Counted from the stretch's first letter, positions 35,397 to 47,149 are shown. The stretch is 64,000 bases of DNA from Mytilus edulis (GCF_963676685.1 NC_092348.1:25519386-25583385); one strand, 5' to 3'. Translations and numbers: made by a program. Notes: a model not told the origin generated them from the letters alone.

Positions 35397-35980
35397 AAAG
35401 GAGTAGGTCCGGTAAGGGCCGGTTTTGGCCTCAAATTTCAAGTTCATCTGACGAAAGATTTTGGACACTTTTTAAACACTTAAATGTCTATTTCAATTGA
35501 TTCAATTATTTTTTGTGAAAGATTTTTACTGATTAACTCATTAAAATCGCTCCGGTTCAAGCTTAAATATGAAAAATCTATCAAATATGCCAAAAACTGT
35601 CACTTTTCATATGGTTTTTGTCAAAAATGAAAGTGGCCGCATCCGTGTTCATCCTCGACCTTTATATATGTTATGTATTATCATTAAACACAACTTTCAT
35701 TTCAATATTAAGAATGAACACGAATGCGGCCACTTTCAGTAAAGACGGAAACCGTCTAAAATTTAACTAAAATGCTGAAATTGTGAAGATTTCGGTAATT
35801 TAGCATGACTTAATGATGCAAGTACCCGATATATGTGCATTGTAATGCCAAAATAAGCCCATATTAATGTAGCAGATGCATTATACCTTCCAAAAAATAA
35901 CTAAATGTTTACATTTAAACAATTTTGTTTAACTGCTATATTTTGGGGCCAAAAAGGGGTCTTACTGAACCTACTCCTTT
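35397..35980. mobile_element. 584-bp MITE with AAAGGAGTAGGT ends in array unit 4
   Basis: AAAGGAGTAGGTCCGGTAAG at 35397 is mirrored by CTTACTGAACCTACTCCTTT ending at 35980. An inner inverted pair, GAAAGTGGCCGCATCCGTGT against ACACGAATGCGGCCACTTTC, lies near 35630 and 35728. Other array units read straight through the equivalent site (ATCTAAATTTGTTTATCACC in unit 6), giving a natural empty-site control. No coding capacity. Confidence 0.8.
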
Positions 35981-36769
35981 GTTTATCACCTCTTATTATT
36001 TACATTAATATCCGTATATTATAATCTTGTTGCGTCATACTAGGAGGTTTTTTTTTCACAAAGAACGAATTTATAATTTACTGCTATGATATGTCTGACG
36101 ACCTGTATTGGCCATTATGGCCTCGCATGGTCGGCAATACTTGTCAATTAATCCGATAAAACCGTTACACGTGTATACTATGTAGTAAGTTCTGATGTGT
36201 TTCATGATCTATATGATATGTTTTGTCTAAATTTGGCAATTCATGATGTTTTGTCATTGTGGAAAATAACCTCGTACAAAATGTTTTGTAAACCGTTTTG
36301 GTTGATCTGTTTTGGGGTAAATAGTCTCACAAACCACAAACCTGCTATAAAGCGTGTATTAAGGATTAATTTGAAAACACGTTTTGTGCGAACGATTAGC
36401 AAATCATTCCAGATATCATTTTACCTGTCCTGTAAGTGTTAGGGGATTTTTTTATTAAGAAAATCATGAGTCTTTTCATTAGACTTTTAGTGTATGCAGT
36501 TTTAAATTTAAGTATTGTATTGTTATATGAACTACATGAGGTCATGGAAAATTAAATGAAGATCTTTTTATTGTATTAATTTAGTCGTTTGTGCTGACTA
36601 AATACCATGCATGATACACAATGTACTTTATTTGGCCCTTTAACTTATTTTGATTCGAGCATCAACGTTGAGTTTTTTGCAGGCTAACAGAGCGTATTTA
36701 GTCAACATTTTAAAATGTAATCCTGGTATAATAAATCAGACTAATGGTTAAGCATCAACGTAATTGTAC

Positions 36770-37051
36770 AAAAAAGAGGGTACAAAGATACCAGAGGGAC
36801 AGTCACACTCATAGATAGAAAATGAACTGACAACACCATGACTAAAAATGAAAAGACAGCAAACAAATAATAGTACACAAGACACAACATAGAATCTAAA
36901 GACTAAGCAACACGAACCCCATCAAAAATAGGGGTGATCTCAGGTGCTCCGGAAGGGTAAGCAGATCCTGTTTCACATGAGGCACTCGTCGTGTTGCTTA
37001 TGTTGCTAAAAATCCGGTAAATAATATAATTCCGTAGGTCACATTCGTGAC
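36770..37051 (-). mobile_element. Retroelement 3' tail inserted in array unit 4
   Basis: Same element, orientation and position (after TTGTAC, before AATATACTG) as the insert in unit 2. It contains AGATACCAGAGGGACAGTCA, CGGAAGGGTAAGCAGATCCT and TAGGTCACATTCGTGAC. Confidence 0.7.
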
Positions 37052-37559
37052 AATATACTGTCTTAAATATATCAAATATTAATTTCAGATTATGTCAAAA
37101 AGCACACACCAAAGAACCGTAATGCTAAAACTAGGAAAGTAAAAATAAAATCAAGTGTTTCGTATGGTTGCTTGAATTCACTTTTAAGCATTGCTGAAGA
37201 TTTTTAATGTAGTAACCTTTGAGGTTACCTTTGTGGTTACTACTGGGGTTATTTGATACATTATAATCGCTACGTGATTGAATCTGTCAATCAAAATGAA
37301 TCCTTAAGAAACATCTGTGTAATGAAGAAAAAAATTAATATACAATTTAATATGCTTTATTAATATGCCTTGTGTGAAATCAAATACAAGTCTTCTATGC
37401 GATAAATACAGTATAACATATAAAACCAAATGACAGTCATGCAGTAAAACACGCATAATATAAGTTCAACACTTCAAAAAACCAACAGCAGTAATCTAAG
37501 GAAATGTTCACTAGGAATATGAACATACCAAAACAGATTAAAATATGTATGCGTGTCAC

Positions 37560-37773
37560 GGAATAAAAGTTCCTGCATAAGCAATGTTCCATAAGGAAAA
37601 AAATCTTCTGGAATACTATTTCCACAGGAATAACTATTACAGTATATATCCCTAACGGAATAAAGGGTATAGAATATTTGTTACTACAGGAATAGATATT
37701 ATGACAATCTTTATAACAAAGTTTCCATTGGAACTTCTATTAGGTGGAATAAATATACGTTGACATGCGTCAC
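37560..37773. mobile_element. About 200-bp insertion in array unit 5
   Basis: Flanked by ATGCGTGTCAC (37549-37559) and ATGCGTCAC (37765-37773), an imperfect direct repeat. Unit 6 has uninterrupted TATGCGTCAAAGTAACAAT at the same point. The insert is rich in GGAATA and TTCC runs that partly pair as inverted repeats. Type unknown. Confidence 0.5.
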
Positions 37774-38687
37774 ATTAACAATAAAAAGGAACGAGTCACT
37801 GTTAATGTATAAACAACTATTGAAATGCATTAGGTTGTCTAAGGGATCCAAATGTGTTTATTAGCTCATAGTATATAAATAAGTTGATGTCCGGAAATTA
37901 TAATTTAATGGAGTCATACTAGGCAGCTTTTTATAAGAAAATCACTAATCATTTACTGCTAGGAACTGTCCGACGACCTGTGTTGGCCATGATGGACTCG
38001 CATGGTCGGCAATAATTACCAATTAAACAGACAAAACCATAAAATGCGTATACAATGTAGCCTTTGCGATGTTTTTCGTGATCTACATGCTATATTTTGT
38101 CTAAATTTGGCAATTCATAATGCTTTGTTATTGTGGAAAATAACCTCATACAAAGTTTATAGTAAACCGTTTTGGTTCATCTGTTTTGGGGTAAAAGTTC
38201 TCACAAACCACAAACCTGCTATAAAGCGTGTATCTAGGATTAGTTTAGAAACACGTTTTGTACGAACGAAAAGGCAAATAATTTCAGATATCATTCAACC
38301 TGTCCTATCAGTGTTAGCGGATTTTTTTTTTTATTATGAAACCATAAGTCTTTTTTATTAGACTTTCAGTGAATACAGTTTTAAATTTAGGCAATGTATT
38401 GTTGCATGAAGTGCATGAGGTCATGGAAAATTAAATGCACATCTTTTTATAGTATTCATTTAGTCGTTTGTGCTGACTAAAAACCATGCATGATACACAA
38501 TATACTTTATTTGGCCCTTTGCATATTTTGGTTCGAGCATCAACGTTGAGTCTTTTGCAGACGAAACTGGCGTCTTTAGTTACCATTTAAATCCTGGTAT
38601 CTACAATGAGTCGATCTACTGTTTGTTCTGAATGACATTTACGTGCATATAAATCAGGCCATAGTCTTAGCATCAACTTATTTGTAC

Positions 38688-39101
38688 GAAAACAGAAGGT
38701 CGAAAGATACCAGAGGAATAGACACAATGTGTCGTGTGTACTATTATTTTTCTGTTTGTCTTTTTTATTTTTAGCCATGGCGTTGTCAGTTTGTTTTAGA
38801 TTTATGAGTTTGACTGTCCCTTTGATATCTTTCGTCCCTCTTTTCTTTCACACTCATAGATCAAAACTGAACTAACAACGACATGGCTACAAAATAGAAA
38901 AGACAAACAGACAAATAACAGTACACAAGACACAACATAGAATCTAAAGACTTAGCAACACGAACCCCAATTAAAATGTGGGGGTGATCTCAGGTACTCC
39001 AGAAGGGTAGGCAGATCCTGTTACACATGAGGCATCCGTCGTGTTGCTCATCTTATAACAAACCCGGTAAACGGTCTAATTCGGTAAGTCACATTCGTGA
39101 C
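38688..39101 (-). mobile_element. Retroelement 3' tail in array unit 5, with local inversion
   Basis: Same insertion point as in units 2 and 4 (after TTTGTAC). An extra ~120-bp stretch (about 38728-38850) reads in the opposite orientation (TTTTTAGCCATGGCGTTGTC, then GACTGTCCCTTTGATATC), after which the normal orientation resumes. It is therefore a partial inverted duplication of the tail. Confidence 0.65.
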
Positions 39102-39484
39102 AATAAAATATATTAAATTTTAATTTTAAATTGTGTCAAAAAGCGCAAACCAACGAATCGTAATGCTAAAACTAGGAAAGTAAAAATAAAATCAAGTTAT
39201 TCGTATGGTTGCTTGTATGCACTTCTAAGCATTGCTTAAGATTTTTAATGTAGTTACCTTTGTGGTTACCCTTGTGGTTACTTCTGTGGTTATTTGGTAT
39301 ATTTTAATCGCTACGTTATTGCATCTGTCATTCAAAATGAATCCTTATGAAATATCTGTGTTACGAAGAAAAAAAATATTAACAATTTAATACGCTTTAT
39401 TTATAGTCCTTGTAAGAAATCAAAAAGAAGTCTTCTAAGCGATAAATACAATAGAACATATAAAACAAAATGACTGCCATATAA

Positions 39485-39690
39485 AAAAGAAGATGTGGTA
39501 TGATTGCATTAATAGGTCCCGATAAGACAATGTAAAACAATTCAAACGAGAAAACTAACGGCCTAATTTATGTAAAAAAACCGAACGTAAAACAAATATG
39601 TAACACATAAACAAACGACAACCACTGAATTACAGGCTACTGACTTGGGACATGCACATACATAAATAATGTGGGCGGGGCCATGCACGA
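39485..39690 (-). repeat. Mussel repeat R1 fragment in array unit 6
   Basis: AGATGTGGTATGATTGCATT, CAAACGAGAAAACTAACGGC, ACGACAACCACTGAATTACA and GACTTGGGACATGCACATAC match the R1 minus orientation with an internal deletion. Confidence 0.65.
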
Positions 39691-40820
39691 AACACGCATA
39701 ATATAAGTTTAACAATTATTTTCATTGTAATAAAGAATTTAAAATTAAAAAAGCAGCAGTCTTTGGAAGCTAAGAAATGTTCACTAGGAATATGAACATA
39801 CCAAAACAATTAAAATATGTATGCGTCAAAGTAACAATAGAAAGGAACTAGTCACTGTTAATTTATAAACAACTATTGAAATACATTAGGATGTCTAAGG
39901 GATCTAAATTTGTTTATCACCTCATATTGTATAAATTAATATCCGGATATCATAATATTGTGGATTCATACTAGGAGGTTTTTAAAACAGAACGAACTAA
40001 TCATTTACTACTAGGATACGTCTGACGATGGCCTCGCATGGTCGCAAATACGTAATAATTAATCCGATAAAACCGTAAAATGTGTATACTATGTAGCCAG
40101 TTTTGATGTGTTTTATACTCTATACGATATGGTTTGTCTATGTTTCCCAATTCATGATGCTTTGTTATTGTGAAAATAACTTCATACAAAGTTCATCTTA
40201 AACCGTTTTTGGTTGTTTTATTTAGAGTTAAATGGTCGTACAAACCCTTTGTAATGCGCGTAACTAGGATTGTTCTAGAAACACATTTTGTACAAACTAA
40301 AAGCAAATCATTTTAGATATCATTTTACCTGACTTGTAAGTGTTAGGGGATTTTTTCCTACAAAATTTATGTACATCATAAGTGTTTTAATTAGACTTTA
40401 AGTGTATGCATTTTTTGATTTTAGTTATGAATTCAGTCATCAAACGTTAAATCTATATCTAAACTGAAGAAATACCATGATGCAAACTGTGATATTATAA
40501 ATTGAATAAAAGTTCAATTTATTTAGTGATGCGTTCATGTGTTTGAAATAAAAATATCGTACTTTATTTGGCCCTTTTACTTTTTTGGATTGAGCATCAC
40601 TGGTGAGCTTTTTTTTGAAGAAACGACCGTCTTTGGTCAAAATGTTAATCATGTGATCTATGACAAGTCTATCTATAATTGGTTCTCAACAAAATTGGCC
40701 TGCTGATGAATCATGATAGAGTGTTGACATCACCTTAAATGTACAATATGCTGTCTTAAATAGATTAAAAATTCATTTCAAAATATGTTAAAAAGCACAC
40801 TCCCAAGAATTACATCCTTT

Positions 40821-41419
40821 AATGATTTTTTTGTTAAATTTTGTCAAAAACGTAACACAGAGAAGGAGACAAAAGTGGTATATTGATGTTCAAAAATCGT
40901 AAATAGATTTTTTATTGTAAAAATCGCTCAACAAAACATTTCCCGAAGGAGTGCATGGAGTTTTAAGTAAGCAAGATTGAATGCATCGACATTTGGTCTC
41001 TCAGTAATATAAAAATATCAATTAATTCGAAATGTAACTATCGCATTTACTGTTAACACATGTGATATGCTCGGAAGTCGTTTCAACAGATCCATTTATA
41101 CAACAGCAATATATTTGAAATGGTCAAATACTATTTTGATATTTTCCAATGTTGAATCTGAAAGAATTTTCAAAAGCTTTGTACCCTTGGATGTTTAAAG
41201 TTAAATTCAACGAATATGCTGGTGATGTACAATACAAAAAAGGACAACACAATAAACAACTGCACCATAAGCGCATGAATCGACCGTCGCTTTTTCGAAG
41301 AATAACATCAATAGAGGTTAACAAATCACTCAATTTTCATAAAAAAACTGCTAAAAGCACTTTTGAGTTATATTTCGAAAACCGGAAATCCACTCTTTTT
41401 ATTGAATAAATCCTAATAG
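40821..41419. other. Spacer after the tandem array, nothing recognised
   Basis: An 86-codon open frame near 41149-41409 overlaps an antisense frame and runs into the repeat that follows. No domain was recognised. Confidence 0.4.
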
Positions 41420-41875
41420 CCTTAGAGGGTTAAATCTAAAGTTTAAGTAGATCGAAAGGCAGTTCATTTCAATATAAGTTTAACAGCTTAAAGTATTTTT
41501 GAGTTATTGTCTGAAACCTGGAAATCCCCCCTTATAATGAATTAAACCCCACAACACGAAATTAAAGGCAGCTCATTTCAACAGAAATAAATAATTCATC
41601 AAAGTTTCATGGAAACAGCTTACAGCATTTTTGAGTTAATGTCTGAAAACTGTAAATCCCCCCTTTTTTCCGGATAAACACCCCAGAACTCCGAAACTTT
41701 GAATAAAAAAAAATTGTAAAGAAAAACGAAATGGAGCTCACGACAACAGATATCAATATTTCACCAAAGTTTCATGCAATTCGATTAAAGTGTTTTTTAG
41801 TTATTGTACGGACGGGCGGACAGACGGACGGACATCAGTATACTATAAAACGTCCCATAACTGGGCGTATACAAA
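41420..41875 (+). repeat. Dispersed repeat with GGACGGGCGGACAGACGGAC tail
   Basis: Contains two or three imperfect ~130-bp blocks sharing AAGGCAGTTCATTTCAA, TTTTTGAGTTATTGTCTGAA and GGAAATCCCCCCTT. It ends with a GGACGGxCGGAC run followed by CAGTATACTATAAAACGTCC. I recognise the ending as common to invertebrate dispersed repeats. From 41876 to 42254 nothing was recognised. Confidence 0.6.
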
Positions 41876-42254
41876 TACAATGAAAGATTTTTTCCTATTA
41901 TTTAATGCATATTTTATTATTCATAATGCATACAATGCTGGAGATGCACATGAGACAAACACAGTATAATTCTGTAAACTTACTTGTTCTTATCTTTTTT
42001 TAGTTTTTCACACCTCATGGAAAAACTTGAACACTTGCTTGATATGTACTGTGTTGGAGGTGGGGGTTCGAACATGTTGATGACAAATAGATTTATAAGG
42101 ATTTCTTAATTATATATCAGAAGGTTGTCATTACATTACACTGTAAACACTGTATGAAAATTAACACTTAATTTATTCGCTTTAAATGTGTAAATTCTTA
42201 CTGTCATATCAGAACAAGTTGATGCTAGTTTATATTAGATTACTATTATCATAT

Positions 42255-42560
42255 TAACATGAAGGACATGTGGTATGATTGCCAATTAGCAAATTATCTA
42301 ACTGAGTTAAACTGTCGTGGATGTAAACAGTTATAGGTCATCATATGACCTTCAACAATAGGAAATAATTAAAATCATATAGTCAGCCATAAAATGCTTT
42401 GAAATGAAAAATATGAAACAATTCAAACCATAAAAGCAACGGCCTCAATAATAACAATAGAATTTTTTTAATTACGGATATGACAGACATGCACACACAA
42501 CACCGAATGATTTATAAGCTCTAGACTTGGGACGAGCCCATACAGAATATGACGGGGTGA
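42255..42560 (-). repeat. Mussel repeat R1, minus orientation
   Basis: GACATGTGGTATGATTGCC, AGTTATAGGTCATCATATGA, CCTTCAACAATAGG and AAAGCAACGGCCTCAATAA follow the R1 minus order. Confidence 0.65.
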
Positions 42561-42669
42561 AACATGTTTAGTCAATCATTTTAATAATCACACATGCTTC
42601 CATAATGAATTTATTATGCAATCGTTAAAGTGAATAAAGGTTATAAAGTAACTGAAATAAAGGCAACAG

Positions 42670-43600
42670 TAGTATACCGCTGTTCAAAACTCATAAATCC
42701 ATGGACAAAAAACAAAATCGGGATAACAAACTAAAACCGAGGGAAACGCATTAAATATAAGAGGAGAACAACGACATAACACTAAAATGTAACACATATA
42801 GACAAAATCCCACGAGAATAACAAATATAACATATATATATAACAGCAAAACCAAATACATGAATTTGGGATAGACAAGTACCGTGACACGTCTTATCGC
42901 AATGTGAATTTACACTCAAAAATAAGAGAAAACAAACGACACAACGTTATAATGTAATACACACAGAAACAAACTATAATATAACAATGACCATATTCCT
43001 GACTTGGTACAGGGCATTTTTAAAGGAAAAAATGGTGGGTTGAACCTGGTTTTGTGGCATGCCAAACCTCGCACTTTTATGGCCATGTGAAATATAACAT
43101 CAAAATGACAACACAGGACTACAATATAAATAAATTGGAGAACACAATAGACAAAGAATCACACGAACAACAGCCAACAAAAGGCAACAAGTTCAAAATT
43201 TTAATACGCCAGAAGTGTATCCTGTCCACACAAGACCTATGTGTGACGCACAGATACAAAAGTTTGAAAGCCGAAACGAGTACAAAGTTGAACAGCATCG
43301 AGGACCAAAAGATCAAAAAGGTTGTGCCAAAAACGGCAAGGGTTTTCCGTTAAGTTACCAGAAAATCCCTATAATTTAGAGTAATTTATACTTTTGCAAA
43401 CAGTAAATTTAATAAAATGAATATTCAAAAGATGTACATGATAAAGCTGAAGTATTAACTAATTACAGGAAACAACTGAAATACATTTACATAACCAGAC
43501 ATTTGAAACACAAAAGTAGACACATCCGAATACGTTTAAACCTCTACGCCAAGTGACGTCCTATGAATCGTCACGATAACAGCAACTCAGGAAAAAAAAT
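42670..43600 (-). repeat. Long mussel repeat R4 containing an R2-like segment
   Basis: CTGTTCAAAACTCATAAATC, AAACTAAAACCGAGGGAAAC, TGAATTTGGGATAGACAAGT, CATTTTTAAAGGAAAAAATG, GGTGGGTTGAACCTGGTT and TTTTGTGGCATGCCAAACC are landmarks I recall from mussel genomic repeats. An R2-like stretch in minus orientation (ACGCCAGAAGTGTATCC to AACGGCAAGG) occupies about 43195-43345. The open frame inside it is incidental. Confidence 0.6.
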
Positions 43601-43850
43601 GAAATATATATTCTTTTTTTCTTATTTTTAAAACCTTGACTGGATACATGGTACTACATTTGAAACTGTTTCATGGCAATTTGGATAAAACTTTGTTGAA
43701 TAGATGGTTTAAGATATTTAGTTTTTGTGATGAAATATAAATATTCAAATGATAGCAAAACATTAAAATAAATTGTACTTTTGATAACACAAAGTAATGA
43801 AATAAAGTATTGAATATCTGTGTATTGGTTCTGGGGTTTTGTCACCATAG

Positions 43851-44360
43851 TGCCACACACTAGTATGCTTATTTGACATATTTCGCTATATAGATGACGT
43901 TCTTTCACTAAACAATTCAAAATTTGGTGACTATGTGGAACGCATCTATCCCATCGAATTGGAGATAAAGGGTACTACAGATACAGTGAAGTCGGCTTCA
44001 TATCTTGACTTACACCTAGAAATTGACAATGAGGGTCGGTTGAAAACAAAACTTTACAACCAAAGAGATGATTTCAGCTTTCCAATTGTGAACTTTCCAT
44101 TTCTAAGTAGCAACATTCCAGCAGCACCTGCATACGGGGTATATATCTCCCAATTGACAATATATTCCCGTGCTTGCATTTCCTATCATGATTTTCTTGA
44201 TAGAGGGTTACTGCTCACAAGGAAGCTATTAAACCAAGAGTTCCAAATGGTGAAGTTGAAATCATCCCTTCGTAAATTTTACGGACGCCATCACGAGTTG
44301 GTTGACCGTTATGGAATAACCGTTTATCAAATGATATCGGATATGTTCCTTACGTCGTAA
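43851..44360 (+). pseudogene. Reverse transcriptase fragment with YIDD box
   Basis: An uninterrupted frame from 43851 to the TAA at 44358-44360 reads FRYIDDVLSLNNSKFGDY, then IYPIELEIKGTTDT, SASYLDLHLEIDNEGRLKT, FSFPIVNFPFLSSNIPAAP, AYGVYISQLTIYSRAC and KFYGRHHELVDRYG. YIDD (43887-43898) is the RT catalytic motif C, followed by thumb and connection-like sequence. I have seen this protein as a frequent retroelement product in mussels and other bivalves; the clade (possibly Penelope-like) is not certain. Everything upstream of motif C is lost, so this is a 5'-truncated copy. The sequence after the stop continues into the element's 3' tail, pieces of which are embedded in the tandem array. Confidence 0.7.
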
Positions 44361-44672
44361 CTACAATCCCCTTCCCTTTCATGAATGTGACCTACCGAAT
44401 TAAGACTATTTACCGGATTTGTAATCACATAAGCAACACGACGGGTGCCACATGTGGAGCAGGATCTGCTTACCCTTCCGGAGCACATGAGATCACCCCT
44501 AGGTTTTGGTGGGGTTCGTGTTGTTTATTCTTTAGTTTTCTATGTTGTGTCATGTGTACTATTGTTTTTCTGTTTGTCTTTTTCATTTTTAGCCATGGCG
44601 TTGTCAGTTTGTTTAAGATTTATGAGTTTGACTGTCCCTTTGGTATCTTTCGTCCCTCTTTTTTTTGACAAC
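44361..44672 (+). mobile_element. 3' tail of the YIDD retroelement
   Basis: TGAATGTGACCTACCGAATT, GGAGCAGGATCTGCTTACCC, TTCCGGAGCACATGAGATC, TAGCCATGGCGTTGTCAG and ACTGTCCCTTTGGTATCT. The same sequence occurs inverted at 33107-33380, 36770-37051 and 38688-39101. Open frames here are not considered genes. Confidence 0.7.
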
Positions 44673-44782
44673 GATAGCGATGTTTAAAAGATTTGATTAC
44701 ATGACAGAAGCTACAGGATGATTCTTGTTTAGAAGTTAACAAATTATTTAAAATTGGAAAAAATGCAGAAGTTACCAAGAGG

Positions 44783-45307
44783 ACAATCAAAATCGACGAA
44801 AACAGACAATGCCATGGCAAATCAGAAATACGATGAAAACAGGCAATGACACGGCCAATCAAAACTACGACGAAAACAGGGAATGACATGGCTGATCAGA
44901 AATACGACGAAAACAGACAATGACATGACCAATCAAAAATAAAACGAAAACAGGCAATGACACGGCCAATCAGAAATACGACGAAAACAGGTAATGACAT
45001 GGCCAATCAGAAATATGACGGAAACAGACAATGTCATGGCCAATCAGAAATATGACGAAAACAGGCAATGACATGGCCAATCAAAGATACGACGAAGACA
45101 GACAATGACATGGCCAATCAGAAATATGACAAAAACAGACAATGCCATGGCCAAACAGAAATATGACAAAAACAGGCAATGTCATGGCCAATCAGAAATA
45201 CGACGAAAACAGGCAACGCCATGGCCAAACAGAAATATGACAAAAACAGAAAATGCCATGGCTAGTCATAAATACGACGAAAACACAAAATATCATTGCC
45301 AATCACA
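44783..45307. repeat. 37-bp minisatellite, about 14 units
   Basis: Units of CAATGACATGGCCAATCAG plus AAATACGACGAAAACAGG repeat head to tail with 2-5 substitutions each. The 37-bp period is not a multiple of three, so the frames through it are incidental. Confidence 0.85.
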
Positions 45308-46274
45308 GTAAAGAAAGGGAAAACGGGGTTATACATACGACAATTAAAATTTCTTGTTGATGATAGTCCTTTGTCCTTGATATCAAACCCCTCCAAAACT
45401 GCCTCGCCTGCTTTACTGATTTGTATAAAAGTCTTAAATATCAAGATTTGAAGATCTCTTAATACATGTATCACATACATGTAATTTTAACAATATCGAA
45501 ATAATGGGGCTTACGTACACGTCAAGAGGAGTTGATAATAGTCTCTATTCCAATCCTACCAAAATTCCTTCTTTTTATACCAATCACAACAAATTGATCT
45601 GATGAGATCAAGTTGAATAAACTATGCCAGACGTTTTGACAGATGGATTGTGATTGATTTTCATAAAATGATAACATGATACTAGTATTTCAATCAGTTT
45701 AATTGAGGCCTGGAGCTGGCATATCAGTAAGGGTAAGTATTCCATTGAAAATGAATGTATCATTGTAATTTTGCTTTATAGTTTCTTTTGTTACCTATTC
45801 TGACATCAGACTCGGACTTTTGTTTTAACTGTATTTGTTTATTCTACATTGGCTAGAGGTTAAGGGTTCACAAAAACTGTTTAGCCCTCCGCATGTTTGT
45901 GCCTATCCCAAGGCAGAGCTCTGACTTTTGTTAATTTTGTACGTTTGTTGTTATGTTATTTCATTAATCCCTGGTGTAAAACTGATTATGGAACTGTATG
46001 ATCTCAATATTGCGTATGTAGAAATAAGTAGAATTGTTTGCTGCTAACTTCTCTGTGTACACGTGTTGTTTATAAGAATTACTAAGCCGTCAGGTGATCT
46101 GTACAGTTGTGTTGAGTTTGTGGGTTATGAATATAACATATGGCCTCGTTACCGAAATTATAGTCATCGAATATTTAAGAAGACAATCGTATCTCCAGGG
46201 TCAAAAATGCTCACGAGAGCTTTCTTCTTTCTTTTATGAAGAAGTATCTCTTTCTTCCAAGATTTCGTATTCTG
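45308..46274. other. Intergenic, nothing recognised
   Basis: AT-rich. A 103-codon frame beginning near 46094 runs into the R2 repeat and was not accepted. Confidence 0.4.
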
Positions 46275-46495
46275 TTTGTTCTTTCTGTAAACTCTCTAAG
46301 GATTTTCTTATCCCAGGCATAGAAAATCTTAGCCGTATTTTGCACAACGTTTTGGAATTTGGGATCCTCAATGCTCTTCAACTTTGCAATTGTTTGGCTT
46401 TATAAATATTTTGATATGAGCGTCACTGATGAGTCTTATGTAGACGAAACGCGCGTCTGGCGTACTAAGTTATAATCCTGGTACCTTTGATAACT
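46275..46495 (+). repeat. SINE-like mussel repeat R2
   Basis: GGATTTTCTTATCCCAGGCA, ATCTTAGCCGTATTTTGC, CTCAATGCTCTTCAACTTTG, GAGCGTCACTGATGAGTCTT and ACGAAACGCGCGTCTGGCGT, ending AATCCTGGTACCTTTGATAA. The best-preserved R2 copy here. Confidence 0.8.
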
Positions 46496-46559
46496 ATATT
46501 CAGTGTTTTGATAAACCTTCTTATATCTGCCCCCTTCAAATAAAAACATCAAAATGGTG

Positions 46560-46945
46560 ACCAGGGGATACAGATATGGACACCATTGGTCTTCTTCCGA
46601 CAGGCAGTAAAAACCTTGCCAATGTCGGGCATCCGATTTGGCTTGTGGGATGTGTAAATTTAAATCCACGTGCGGTTATAATGGGGACAATACATCCGAT
46701 GCCACGCTCTCTGAACGTTACAAACCTTTACACTTACTCTTTGAGGGGCCCAAAGATGATCTTTTGCAAGTGAAAATAATCTCTTCCAACTTATCCTTAT
46801 TTTAAAGAGGCCGTCCAAATTTCACGAATTCCATCCCGGACGGCCCCATTTATAGGACATATTCATTGATTATCTGTTCTCTTCAGGAACGAGAATAAAG
46901 TATTTGTCACTGGACTTTAATTAGCAATAATCAATCAATCAATCT
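46560..46945 (+). repeat. Putative SINE-like repeat ending in (AATC)n
   Basis: Ends GTCACTGGACTTTAATTAGC then AATAATCAATCAATCAATC. Tail relatives with CACTGGACGTTTTAGCAAGC and CGCTGGACGTATAACAAAC are near 15030 and 53010. Internally a hairpin pairs GGCCGTCC (46811) with GGACGGCC (46838). The ending resembles SINE tails; no clear tRNA head was identified. Confidence 0.4.
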
Positions 46946-47149
46946 TATATTCGCTGTCATAAAATGCATCTCGATCTGTCATGTTCAGAATTAATGTGAA
47001 TGTCAATGTAATAACTACAACCGGGTCGTAGGCTGAAACCGTTGTACGCGGACTATCAGTCACCGGGTAGATCACATGCACAAAAACCACTAATTAGGTA
47101 CGGTAGTAGTATTAAATTGCGTATATAAGAGCTGAGAAATTATTTCAAT

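Larger units (their letters stand above)
30752..40820. repeat. Six-unit tandem array (macrosatellite-like), units 1.2-2.1 kb
   Basis: Six colinear units begin near 30752, 32256, 33463, 34985, 37130 and 39170. Landmarks in order are CTAGGAAAGTAAAA, AATGTAGTAACCTTTGTGG, ACGCTTTATTTATAGTC, ATACATTAGGATGTCTAA, the CGACGACCTG...CTCGCATGGTCGGCAATA block, AAACCGTTTTTGGTTGTTC, GTCCTGTAAGTGTTAGGGG, an R2-like piece (CTTTATTTGGCCCTT to AATCCTGGTA), and CTGTCTTAAATATATTAAA. The second unit lacks the CGACGACC block. Unit length varies through insertions listed separately. Divergence between units is substantial. No coding content is seen; the short open frames are incidental. Confidence 0.85.

Noticed and set aside
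44381..44687. Two overlapping frames after the RT fragment
   Set aside because: They lie in the retroelement's 3' tail, which also occurs inverted in the tandem array without an open frame.
44783..45307. Regular direct repeats resembling a CRISPR array
   Set aside because: Units are contiguous 37-mers without unique spacers, in a eukaryotic genome. It is a minisatellite.
46436..46773. Opposing 65- and 77-codon frames
   Set aside because: Both fall in a SINE-like repeat and its neighbour. Neither shows a domain.
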